A stretch of 64,000 bases of DNA from positions 10,361,001 through 10,425,000 of the forward strand of contig NC_092573.1 in the NCBI RefSeq assembly GCF_037975245.1. Reading direction: 5' to 3'. Below the pieces are notes generated by a model that made no database searches, was not told where the DNA came from, and saw only the letters and a program-made list of their open reading frames with translations. Position 1 is the first letter of the stretch. Every line of letters begins with the position of its first letter. The position numbers were made by a program, and so were the translations under genes. This DNA comes from Apostichopus japonicus (Eukaryota > Echinodermata > Holothuroidea > Aspidochirotida > Stichopodidae). This document shows positions 52,098 to 63,055 of the stretch, piece after piece.

Positions 52098-53384
52098 GTT
52101 TGGAAAGGTAGCCTGGGGTGTGTGTCCTACAGATGAATTTCTTGACTGAGAAGATAACAGTGGTCTCCATAACATATATTTTAGTGGGCATTGCATTCAG
52201 GTGCAGCTGGAGTTTGTGGGTACTTAATAAGCTATCCCTGGCCTCTGCCCCCCCCCCATCCCCAACCTGTAGGTAAGTGAGTTTTTACTTAAAAGAATTA
52301 GTCCACTTCATTTTGGTCACATACTGCTAGACTTGAGTTTAAAGGTCACTTGTAATTATGCACAAGTAATTTCCAGGGGAAGAGGGTAGCAGCTTTGACG
52401 AGAACACAACATTGTTGTTACCCGGCAGTTTCGACCATTCATGCCAAACAGCAACAATTTCAGAATAAGTGTGATGTTGAAATTGGTAGGCAATCTCAAG
52501 TCTCAACACTTCTGAACATCATTTATAGTCTGATTCCTTCCCATCTGCCCCCCCCCCACCCCCAATCTCAGCCCTGTTTCAAGGCCCCTAGCCATTTACG
52601 CCAAGTTGGTATTAAAGGCTAGTTCATCGGTAAATGCAGAATAAATGCTTTTTGAGTTCTAGCTCTGGTTGATCAATGCCAGTTTTAATGCACATTTGCA
52701 CAAATTCTAAACCATGATGTTATAGCTGGAGCCAACCAGTCATCTTCATGGGTTCCAACGACATGATGTAACTGCACATGTACACTAGACAATAGAGATC
52801 CAAGATGGATACATCTTATTGTTCTTTTGTACAAGCTAAATAGAACAATGGATACTATTATTATCATAACAAAATAATACTTATGTCCAGCAGAAGAAGA
52901 CTTAGTTAACAATAAGTTGTAATCCTAAAATGAAAAGAGGGATAAACTCCACAATAGATGAACAAATTTGCTTAGTAACTCAGAGGTTGCAGTTGCATTG
53001 AGGAGATTATGTACTTATTTTAAAATGCTAGACGTAGTATTTGCTTCAATTGTTGTTTACCAAGAAATTTCCCACTTTTTGCCTCTTCCATACCTCCCCC
53101 GGCTAGGGCTTCATCTAACCAGCTTTAATTGTAAGCAACTCACATTTTGATCAGCGATGAGAATATTAGGGGCTTATTAGTTTGGTCTGTAGCCTAACTT
53201 GAAAATCTGCGATATGTTGACCAGTTCAGGTCAAAATATTGTTTACATCATGGTTGACGTTTTATAGTTTCATATTTTCATGGAAAAGCTGTAATTTATC
53301 ATACTTATGATGGTATAGTCGTAATGACGTACCACTTACACTAATTACATGCATCGATCATAACACCGGCCCGCCAAGTGAAGA
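52098..53384. other. Intergenic sequence, nothing supported
   Basis: Contains C runs at 52249-52265 and 52547-52565 but no coherent coding region. Confidence 0.5.
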
Positions 53385-53455
53385 AGATCCTGGAAAAGAT
53401 CCTGATAGGATCGCAACTTCAGGCCCTCTTACTTTTACACAAGTGAAGAAATGAT
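53385..53455 (+). repeat. Repeat end with hammerhead-like stem, copy 1
   Basis: GATCCTGATAGGATCGCAAC, then TTCAGGCCCTCTTACTTTTA and CAC. The first part folds as a GATCC/GGATC hairpin. The same sequence recurs, better conserved, on both arms of the palindrome at 54938-54998. The arrangement of hairpin, GAAAC and GTC resembles half of a hammerhead ribozyme core as known from Penelope-like retroelements, but this copy has GCAAC and TTC instead. Confidence 0.5.
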
Positions 53456-53571
53456 TGGTAGTGAAACCGCTTCCTAGCTAATTGGTGATTCAGTTTGTAC
53501 GTGTTTAGAAAGGTATATAACTCTTAACATGTTTTGGCCAAATTTTAAAAATAAAGCGATGAATCAGGTTT

Positions 53572-53964
53572 CAAACTCATGGCCAGGCTTTTCAAAGTTG
53601 TAGGCACGACTACCTGAGCGGAACGCCACCATCGGTTGGCGCGGAGCGTACAAGAAAATTTATGATTTTACAAACCCTCAGATGGCCGGAAACGGCACTT
53701 CCTGAGTGTTCATTCTGGTTCCCTGGCCTCTTGCTAACTTGAGACACCTCATTCAATATCACTTTTAATCCCCAAAACCAAACAAGTTAAAATATAGTAC
53801 AGAATTATGGGTGTTTAAAAAAAAGATAACTTGGCCAAAAAAGTGTAGGCCCGGGGAAGTGGGGAAGTGCCGGGTTGAATCTAATCCATACTAATACTTT
53901 ACATACAGGGACATTCCAGCCTCCAAGATACAAAAAAAAAAAAAAAAAATTGGCCACTCCCCTG
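53572..53964 (+). mobile_element. Degraded copy of the hAT-like element family
   Basis: Shares with 58600-58860 a long, clearly related stretch (TTTCAAAGTTGTAGGCACGA through TTCATTCTGGTTCCCTGGCC and onward). With 59558-59615 it shares GATAACTTGGCCAAAAAA and GTGTAGGCCCGGG. The ends at 53572 and 53964 are only weak matches to the terminal inverted repeat, and no target-site duplication was found. Confidence 0.65.
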
Positions 53965-54937
53965 CAGATGAGATATATATAAATACAATCATTTGTTTCC
54001 AGTTATATCAATATTAGGTCATCTCCACACACTTGCTCAAATTATCCGTCCTATCAGTTTATGAAAAACCCGTTCTTTACAACAGGCAGGTACATGCCCT
54101 AAGATGCCCCACAATGACAAGCACTCATGCAGAGGAGATATGAATGAATCCATGAGGAACCCTCACGTCCCTTTATCGTAACTTGCGTTTGTTTCCTGAT
54201 TACAACGGTGAGCATTACACTCGGCAATTTACTGTCCCTATCGACCGGCTGACCACTATATCCTTGTAAACTTGAAAGCTGGGAAGGTCCCTCCTTATCT
54301 TACTGTGTTTCTTGATTGTATTCTATTGTTACTTTAAGTAATAGAAAGAATAACAAGTCTGTATAAAGACTACAATGGAGGAAGAGTTACACTATGGGGT
54401 CTCTGTGTTTACTCAGTGATTAATTGATGTGACAATTATTCACACTTAAAATCAACATGATGTTTAATAACCGGGTAACACGCCTTAGAGCTGGCCATAT
54501 GACGACCGTGACATGCCACGTATCGATACAGCCGTGCTTTGTGTAATGGCATCATGTGAGAAGGCACGGTGATGTTTAATGTTACTTTGAAGAAAGGGGA
54601 GAGGAAAGGGATTGATTACATAGATTGGTGGCAAATTAGGTGGAATGTAATGTGACATTATAGTTGCAACAAAAAAAATCCAAAGTTGCACCATGCATCC
54701 CTTTCATAATGGAATATTTGATATGATCAATTTTCTCAGGAGGGTCTTTATTCTCCCCCCCCAACCCCCCTCCCATCACTGCCAATCTCCCTCATTTTGA
54801 GTTTTTTTGTTTTGTGAAATAAGCTTGTATTAAATTAACATAATCTTAATTTTATTATTTATCATAATAAAACAAAACTGTTAGCAAAACTGCTTATCCG
54901 CTAAAGAGCATGTGTAAGAGAATATGTAAAAGTAAGA

Positions 54938-54998
54938 AGAGGGCCTGACGTTTCGATCCTAGCAGGATCCTGCTAGGATCGAAACGTCAGGGCCCTCT
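54938..54998. repeat. Long palindrome: head-to-head junction of two repeat ends
   Basis: Positions 54944-54991 form a perfect 48 bp palindrome centred on GGATCC. The outer arms continue to 54938 and 54998 with a one-base indel. Each arm read outward (GGATCGAAACGTCAGG(G)CCC) matches the single copy at 53399-53450, and that match extends past the palindrome on both sides. So two copies of the same repeat end meet head to head here. Confidence 0.9.
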
Positions 54999-55004
54999 AA
55001 TTTT

Positions 55005-56375
55005 TGCACATGTTATTTATCATGGCAGGTTTTCTGGTGTTGTAAGTATGTTGATCTTGCAGTTTGTTCTTTGATTTTCAATGTCTCAGATCTATCACTA
55101 TAAAGTAAAAAGAAAGCACATCTATACGTTATATGGAAATTGGAAAAAAAATAGGAACAAATTGAACATCAAGTGATAATATGAAATTAAACACATTAAT
55201 GTCTGGGAAGTCCAGTTCATGGAACTGTACAAAACTTAGAAAAGCCACAAGAAAAGGGAAGAACTTTTGCTGTAAAATACTTGGATTGTCATCAAAGACG
55301 ATATCAACATCATCCATGGGTTGTCCTTCCTGCGTTATTTATTCTTCCATCCAAATGGCATATATAGCGTTACTCTTATGGTCAGAGGTCAAGCTAGGTT
55401 TCACACTGCAGCCAAGGGAAACCCCTATTAACATCATCTAGGTACATTTAGACTGCGGTTATGACTACTTCCTCAATGACGTCAGGTGACCTCAGTCTTA
55501 CCATATCCGTCACGTCAAACAGACTCACACAATTGTTTTCCTAGCTTCTGACTACTATGATAAACATTCTAAAGAATTGTGTATTTATAAACAGCTCTTT
55601 GTGTTGCAGTTCATCCATTTTACTCTATTATCTTTGGTTGAGTTTAAAGGAACTTCCAAACTTGAATATAAAGTTAGGGGTCTATCCCGTCATGAAGTTT
55701 ACGTATCGAATCAGTTCAGCTGACGCGTGATCAGCCATCAATAGACCAAGCAATGGTGTGATTATTTTATAAATATCATGATGATGTAAACAAAGATATT
55801 CTTACGCAGTTATATAATTAGAATCCATGTTACCGCATAAAATAAAGAATGACCAAAATGGAGAACTAAATATATATATGATACAGGTACGACAGGAAAT
55901 CAAAAGCATTGTATTAAGTCAATGATGACTTACGGAAGGTAAAACTTCAATGTCGCAATAATACCGCCATCTTCCAGAGACCACCTTCATGTTTCAAATT
56001 ATCTAAAACCATGCATCTAAAATGAAGACATTTTTTGCCACAATGTACCCTGAATGTGTAATGGTATGTTCCTTTTGCCTCCTAGAAACTTCATCTATGT
56101 TTTGTTTCAGAGAGAATTGATATTTCCTTCTGTTTCTCAAGTGACATTGAAACATGAGAAGAAGTTGACTTCATTTCCATCATGCAAAAACAAACACACC
56201 TATTGTACAGGAAAATCATACTTCTATGCATATTCATAGACTGAAAATTCATAGACTGTAATTGTCATAGGTCAGCTATACATGACAAACATAAAACCAT
56301 TTTTTTTCAACATTTTCATTTTGAGATTTAATTTTGGTAAATTTCTTGACGAACTTGAACAAAGCAAAGAAATTC
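55005..56375. other. Intergenic sequence, one unassigned open stretch
   Basis: The minus strand at 55129-55317 is open for 62 codons from an ATG, beginning MDDVDIVFDDNP, and codons just upstream are also open to 55340. It has an exon-like composition but no recognised family, and no convincing splice acceptor. Nothing else supported. Confidence 0.3.
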
Positions 56376-56450
56376 TTGGCTAGAACCGGTGACCTCAGTG
56401 TTAGAACACTAGTCCTCTACCAACCAAGCTTCATATCCAGGCCTTAGTTG
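56376..56450 (-). repeat. tRNA-derived sequence (SINE head or tRNA pseudogene)
   Basis: On the minus strand AAGCTTGGTTGGTAGAGGA aligns with the D-arm/A-box of ordinary tRNAs. An anticodon arm with paired TAGTG/CACTG follows, then CCGGTTCTAGCC as a degenerate B-box/T-arm. The anticodon loop is one base short and the acceptor strands do not pair, so it is not a working tRNA. Confidence 0.5.
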
Positions 56451-56869
56451 GTGGCCCTTACCCTAGGTATTCAGCCATGCAGACAACACAGCACCTTGCA
56501 TACTATTATTAAGATTAAGTTTTCCATTGTCCATTTACCATACTTTTTTTACATAATTTTTTGTGAGGAAATACAGTGACCATATAGCTTTCAGTTCTTC
56601 ACAAATGTTCAGTATGTTTGGATTCGAGGAAGTAAATTAAATATCATGGCTCCCTATTCTCCTTTAATGTTCCCCCCCCCTCCTCCCCACCTCCTATCCC
56701 TCCCTCCCCTTCAGTTCCTTAATTTACAAAAGAGCTTTGTTTGTCATTGGGTCATTAAGACGCAATATATGCTAAACCATGATGTCACCATGTATCCAAG
56801 GTGATCAACTATGTAAATAATAGCAAACTGTCTGTCATACTAAATAGTATACATTTCCATCTTAGCAAC

Positions 56870-57030
56870 ATCATCAAACAGGGTCGGGTCGTTCCGTTAC
56901 AATTTCCACATAGACCGGGAGGAAGTTACCAATCGATTGATCGTTCTACGACCCGGATGATGACGATCCTGATCAGTACATCCTCGATAAATTAGTTTGC
57001 AGATGTCATCATGACAATTGCAGGCAATGA
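56870..57030 (+). other. CpG-rich, exon-like block of unknown identity
   Basis: After ATCATCAAACAG (acceptor-like) the plus strand carries a CpG-rich block in which different frames are open in succession: VGSFRYNFHIDREEVTNRL, and then after a frame change DPDQYILDKLVCRCHHDNC ending at a stop near 57029. It could be a terminal exon with a frameshift, a decayed exon or a regulatory block. I do not recognise a family. Confidence 0.25.
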
Positions 57031-57461
57031 GTAAAGCCAAGAGTACCATAAACACTGTAGTCACCAGAGAAACTATGTGGGAGGAACTTAATCCACCCTT
57101 TCACTAGGTGATTTGTCAACCGGATTTCAGCTATTCGCAAGCCAATTTGTTATTGTTTTTAGCATAAGTCATTCACAAAATGTGGTCTCATACATACAGA
57201 ATTAAAGTGAGCAGTCATAACTTATGTAGATGAAATGAAAGAAATATGAAAACTTTTCAGAAGACGATTTCCATTTTGGAGGTTTGCATGCTCATCCTGG
57301 TACCAAACCGTATCCCTCCGGATGCTGCGCTACACGCCCTCCCACTCCCTTCCTCCCACCAACCAACCCCCGCACCTGCCCACTTAACAATTCTGTCTAT
57401 GGCAATGAGCAGCTCTGCTAGTACAATTGAAAGTTTATACATCTCCATTACATTACCATAT

Positions 57462-57757
57462 AAATATATATATATTTCGTTATATAAAGTTTTATATATA
57501 TATATATATATATATTAATATATATATATATATAACGATATATAACGAAAATCCACGTTTATATATATATATATTATATAAACATACATATGCTTTATAT
57601 GCGGACACCCTAACCACTTGGCTCTGGACGCCGATTGTATGTTTGTCCAGAGGTTCGAAAATGGGTGAGGAAGGTCGTAATTATATATATATGTATATAT
57701 ATACATATAACATATATTACACATATATATATACACATATACATATATATAGATATA

Positions 57758-57822
<65 letters not shown>

Positions 57823-57825
57823 TGC
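57462..57825. repeat. Compound AT microsatellite cluster
   Basis: Several (TA)n blocks interrupted by unique sequence at about 57590-57670. The first block is the loop of an inverted repeat: ATTTCGTTATATA at 57474-57486 faces TATATAACGAAAAT at 57539-57552. Apparent tyrosine/isoleucine-rich open frames on both strands are by-products. Confidence 0.95.
57598..57645 (-). repeat. tRNA-like A-box fragment between AT blocks
   Basis: The minus strand reads GAGCCAAGTGGTTAGGGTGT then CCGCATATAAAGC, like the 5' half of a Leu/Ser-type tRNA or tRNA-derived SINE. The 3' half is replaced by AT repeat. Confidence 0.3.
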
Positions 57826-58047
57826 AGCTGTGTCTGTCTGTATAATATACATTGTTCACTTAAGAAGTACTGTAGCTGTTTATTTTATATATTTTTGGAA
57901 GCATGTGAACTTATCATTGCCAACATCTTCGATTTGTGCCAAACAGATTCTATATAAATTACGTTATCACAATTAAGGGCTGCAATGAAAACTGTTAATG
58001 AAATTAAAAATGCATCAACTGTTTATCAAGGCAAATGTTGCCACATT

Positions 58048-58180
58048 CAATGTTAATGGCGATAATTCGGATAGGAAAGGAATATTGAATAAGAATGAGT
58101 GGTTATAACTTATACGGCAAAGTTTCCGACATACAATGTTAATGGCGATAGCTCACAATATTGAATAAGAATGAGTTGTT
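58048..58180 (+). repeat. 86 bp imperfect tandem duplication
   Basis: CAATGTTAATGGCGATA at 58048 recurs at 58134, and ATATTGAATAAGAATGAGT recurs behind each copy. Confidence 0.8.
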
Positions 58181-58908
58181 GTGAGCAGAGGAAGCGTGAT
58201 GGTCTATTGTTTGTTCACATTTAGACTGCTTAATAACAACGTGTCACTTTAGCGATATGGATGCTTAGAAAATAATTTCTTGTAATGACACGTTCAGAAG
58301 AATTTGTGAAAAAAGTTTCCATGTGATTGTAGAAACGATCATGTTGACATGATTTCAACAACTTCTTACTCTGTCAACAAATAGCTTGCATTTTGGTTAA
58401 TGTAACTGTATTTATTTCATTTCATTTCATTTTTGTCTGATATTAAATGTACATCTCTTCAAATAGCCTAGTTTTTATGTAAAAATATAAAAAGTAAAAA
58501 TATGCAGTTGTTATTTTGTTCATTCTGAAATTCTTTCATGTACCCTACTGTTGGAAAAGTGATTTGCAAGTGAGTGCAACTAACATTATACATAACATAC
58601 AGCGACGTAGCCAGGAATTTGAAAGGGGGGGAGCACTTTTTGCGATTGATATGGATTTTCAAAGTTGTAGGCACGACTATCTGAGCGGAGCGCCACCATC
58701 GGCTGGCGCGGAGCGTACAAGAAAATTTTTGATTTTACAAACCCCCCAGATGGCAGGAAACAGCCCTTCCCGAATGTTCATTCTGGTTCCCTGGCCTCTT
58801 GCTAACTTGAGAAACCTCATTCAATATCACTTTTAAACCCAAAAAACAAACGAGTTAAAAAAGTACGTAATTCAATAATACATAATGTATTAAAATTAGC
58901 AAGGTACA

Positions 58909-59801
58909 CAAGGGCGGCGGAAGCACCTTTAATCTGGGGGGGGGGCACCGAAGTCAAAGGGCACTTTGCAGAAATTCGATTGGACTGTTGCAGCCTGATA
59001 TTTAGTACCCTTTATAAATCTTATTGTATTATCTTATTTGCGTATACACATCACTCCATCAACGCCCCCCACCCCCCCCCCCCGTCTAAGTAGTCTTACT
59101 TTTCAACTTCTGATACTTGTAGATACAAAGATAGGCCAGAAATGTCTTTGATACAACCATAGCCAGTAATTATCTTTGATAAAACTGTAGCTAGTAAATG
59201 TTTATCGAAAAGGCTGTTTTGGAACTTGGAACGCCGATCGTGACTACAACAGGCAACAAAGAGCTGCAGCTCTATACATATAAAGTCTGTTAATCAACGA
59301 TAGGCTTATTTGACTGTGGAATGTTCTCAACTGAAATTTATCTGCATAAACGAGTTCTTAAGTAGATGTTAAAAAACTGACAAGATCGTATCCTAGTCTT
59401 TTTCGGCGGGTAGAGTATTGAATGAAACGGCACGCGATATGAATGACAGCCTAGATGACAGAAGAATAGGTCACCTAATTTAGCCATAATCTTGCTTCGT
59501 TCATTTCAATAGTTTTTCCTGTCTAGACTCTTAAACTCGTCCAGCAAGCTTATGGATTTGAATTATGGGTGTTTTAATAAAAAAGATAACTTGGCCAAAA
59601 AAAGTGTAGGCCCGGGCCTACAGTGCTACATACTGGCTACGCCCCTGATAGTTCTAAATTAGGATTAGATCTCTTACTGAAATATCGCTGTTCTAATAAG
59701 GTGATCAAGAGTACAAGTTTTATGTAGAAAAAGGGCACATTTTTAACCTGAGGAAAAGTGGGGGCACTTGCCCCCTGTGCCCCCCGGTTCCGCCGCCCTT
59801 G
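58909..59801 (+). mobile_element. Inner hAT-like element nested in the outer one
   Basis: The left end CAAGGGCGGCGGAA and the right end TTCCGCCGCCCTTG are perfect 14 bp inverted repeats. They are flanked by AAGGTACA (58901-58908 and 59802-59809). The 893 bp interior carries G/C runs near both ends. It also contains sequence of the outer family, including a family-type right end (CTGGCTACGCCCCTG, 59631-59645), so it captured or contains a further copy. No coding capacity. Confidence 0.87.
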
Positions 59802-60117
59802 AAGGTACATGTACAGAGTAGACTTACTTACTTTTCAACTTCTGATACTTGTAGATGCAAAGATAGTCCAGAAATGTCTTTGATACAACTGTAGCTAGTA
59901 AATGTTTAAGTTAGCCTAATAAGAGAAGGCGAGAGCTATCCGACGATTGCCATCTGATGCAAATTTCTCAAGTGTTTTCTCAACTGAAATATTATCTGCG
60001 TAAGCGGGTTCTAAACTACATGTTAAAAAACTGACATCGGATCCTATAGTCTTTTTCGGCGGGTAGGGTGTTGAATGAAACTATCGTGCTACATACTGGC
60101 TACGTCCTGATCATATG
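59090..60117 (+). repeat. Internal duplication within the nested transposons
   Basis: CTTTTCAACTTCTGATACTT with its downstream sequence, and CTTTTTCGGCGGGTAG, occur twice: near 59099-59415 (inside the inner element) and 59830-60065 (outside it). Each copy is followed by GTGCTACATACTGGCTACG at 59625 and 60092. So two copies of the same element tail are present. Confidence 0.8.
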
Positions 60118-61404
60118 ATATCATTATCAGCAGATTTTGTTTCCTGTTTAAATTCTTTTACATGTTCTTTTACATAATATATCAGAAAGACAAACATAGT
60201 GCTCTTTTACAAGTTTTCCAGTAGGATGATTCTTGTTTATTGTCCAATGTCTGGACTTTAATACATTTGACGAACTTAACTGATGGACAATATAAACTTT
60301 CATATTTTGTAATACAGCCAGAAATGCAGTGGCCTAAAAACAAATATCGTTATCGCAGTGTATTAGCAGTGTAATAATTATTTTAGGAAGTGCGTATCAC
60401 GTACGATTGCTAGCTTAGCTTTATAACATGCTGTTCGTGCAACAACTTAGGACGACTCATTGAACGAACGTTGTCGACGTTGTTGTGCATACAGTTCGTG
60501 ACATTCCATAGAGTGCGGTTAGGTAGGCAATATGTATTTTATTACGCAGTGGCCAACTGTAGGCTTGTAATTGGCTATAAGCTAAATTTAGCTAATTGCA
60601 TCTGCCAAACTAAGTAAGTAGTTGAATCAGTAGGCGTGAATGTTACTACGATTACAATCGAGTTAACGGAGCTAACGAGTATTCAAGATCAAAAGAGCAC
60701 TGACAAAATACCATGCTAAAAAACGACAGTATAAAAAAAAAATAGACACTGAAAGGGGGGGAGCGGTCGCTCCCCCTGCTCCCCCCCTGGCTACGTCCCT
60801 GATAACATATGAAAGCAAGCATTGAAACAAATTGGCTTTCTTCATCAAAGGCATGCAACCTTTCCACCTAGTTTAAAGGTAGTCAGTATAGGCTCCAAAT
60901 TATAGCATGCTGTAATTGCTAGAAGTATTAAAAAGTTCTTTCCCAGGGGTCTTTACTCTCCAAATTGTTCTCAGACACTTTTAAGGAACACACAAGATGA
61001 CTGCATGTCCCAGTGAGGAAAAGTTCCTCGAAGGTTGTTATAGAAACAGTGTAAGAATTTTGACCAAAGGTGACCATATTTGAAAATATCTAGCATATTT
61101 GGAGCCAATACAGCGTACCTTTAAACTACACAGTTTGGAACATTTTTTCGAGACAGATGCAAAAGCACAGCTAACTTTTTCCTTTGTATTCATCAATTTT
61201 TTGTCATTAATTTTCACGATAGGAAATAGCCATCATAACTGTAACGATCCAATTTTGCAAAACAGAAAATGTGTCTTTAGTGACGTTATTTTGAATTATG
61301 TAATTCTCTATCCTGTAATATGCACGGTATGAAACTCTGACATCTTTACTATAAATGACCAAACACGAATTAGAAAGAGATATTGAAATGATCACATCAT
61401 GGAC

Positions 61405-61480
61405 AAAATTGTAATGAGTATGTCTTTGTAATGAGTATGTATGTAATGAGTATGATTGTAATGAGTTGTTGTGAGTATGA
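61405..61480 (+). repeat. Short GTAATGAGTAT tandem repeat
   Basis: Four to five units of TGTAATGAGTATG with variable spacers, decaying into GAGTATGAGTAT. Confidence 0.8.
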
Positions 61481-61720
61481 GTATAGAGTTGAATTGGTGA
61501 GAATGGGAAGACTTTAAAGCTCCTCTCTTGACAATTAAGAATTCAATATCATTTCACCAATTGTCTAATTAAAAGTGACGTCCTGTATTAAGAAGGATGT
61601 TACCCCTCCAATATTTTTGATCATTTCCTGCTGTCTAAGTTTGCATAGGTGTAGTGTTTAACCACTTTTCAGCCACAGGTACTGTAGCAACACTACATGT
61701 ATTGATCAGTACAGACTGGC

Positions 61721-61724
<4 letters not shown>

Positions 61725-61776
<52 letters not shown>
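61725..61776. repeat. AT dinucleotide microsatellite
   Basis: An uninterrupted run of about 26 TA units. Confidence 0.97.
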
Positions 61777-61778
<2 letters not shown>

Positions 61779-62880
61779 CCTAATCCATCATTATTCAGTA
61801 TAGAGTGTGGCAACTATTGAAGGCACACACACACAGTAGGTAGTCTCTCACTGTGCATGTATTACAAACAGCAAGCTTCTAGGAAGGCCTTAATACTCAG
61901 TCTTCTTGTAATGCATGGCAGGTGCTGAACAAATGTTTGACCTGACAGCCTAACCTCCAGTATATTAAACTGTAGAAGGCAGTCACTCGACTATATCTTG
62001 TTTTCCTGATTCGTGATCTGATTTCAGGTTCATAGGTCACAAAGTTTCAGAGAAAATGAGGCCCTATTGGTTTTCAGAAATGGGTGGGTGGAGCTTTATT
62101 GTTGGAAACAGAAACTCACTAATAGTGCGTCACAGAAAAAAACTGTTTACTGAACAGGTTGGTTGGTGTATTGGTTGTTCAGTGAAGTGAGCAATACAAT
62201 AATGGAGTTAAATTGAAAAAAAAAAGGAAAAAAAAGGAAAAAGTAAAGAAAAAAAGTAGAACTGTAGGAGTAAACAATCTTTAGGGTGAGTAAGCATTTG
62301 TTAGTGAAAAAGTGGAAAATAGGATAGTTTAATGGCTAAAGCTAATGACCCCCACCAGGGTTATTGAAAGAACCCTATTCATTTGATATGAATCCTGACA
62401 AATGGTGTCATTAGTAACGTGATTGTGGGACAAGAGAAGACAAAACGTACAAAGCTACAGATGCAAGATTTTTTTGCTAAAAAGCTTATAATTACATGTC
62501 ACATGAGCAAAAAGGTTTTCACTTAGACCTCTGCCAATGATCTGCACCTTTGAGCACTTGTACACAGACTGCTAGTTCAGATGTTAAAGGTTATATTAGC
62601 TGGAATCCAACTTTTGTCATTTCATGACAGGTTAGCTAAACAATGATTTACTTGTAAGCAAAACTTTTTGGCAAAGCATTCAGCTTGCTCACAAAACAAT
62701 TCTCTCTTTTACTATGGTGAACTGATAATACTTGGCAAAAGAAAATCTGTTGGGTTTTCTTTCTCTGTGTGTATGTTTCTGAGGGTGAAGGGGTGGGGAG
62801 GGGGGGGGAGAGACAGATGTATGAAATATTTATAACAATTAACACCACAAACAGTGTGCAAAATTACACGTACCAAACAG

Positions 62881-63055
62881 CAATGAGGTATAATAATGAG
62901 GTATAATAATAAGGTATAATAATAATCATAATAATTTAAAAAAAAATAATCATAATAATAATAATATAAGAATAAGAAGAGGAAAAGGAATAATAAGAAT
63001 AATTATAATAAAGAATAATAAATAATAAGAATAAGAAAAATAAGAATAATGCTTA
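62881..63055 (+). repeat. (TAA)n compound microsatellite
   Basis: Begins with three GAGGTATAATAAT-like units, then interrupted TAA/GAA trinucleotides. Confidence 0.9.

Larger units (their letters stand above)
58600..60801 (+). mobile_element. Outer hAT-like non-autonomous element with perfect 8 bp target duplication
   Basis: The left end CAGCGACGTAGCCAGG and the right end CCTGGCTACGTCCCTG are inverted repeats of each other (15 of 16 bases pair). Both ends are flanked by ATAACATA (58592-58599 and 60802-60809). Eight-base duplications and ends beginning CAG are the hAT superfamily signature. There is no transposase reading frame. Without the inner insertion and its duplicated target the element would be about 1.3 kb. 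G-rich runs lie just inside both ends. Confidence 0.85.

Noticed and set aside
51393-52196. A 267-codon minus-strand open frame rich in P, L, S, T and C
   Set aside because: It is produced by the 41 bp minisatellite; other frames of the same strand are also open (256 and 153 codons), and the period is not a multiple of three.
57427-57976. Tyrosine/isoleucine-rich open frames up to 176 codons on both strands
   Set aside because: These are translations of (TA)n microsatellite and have no domain or codon signal.
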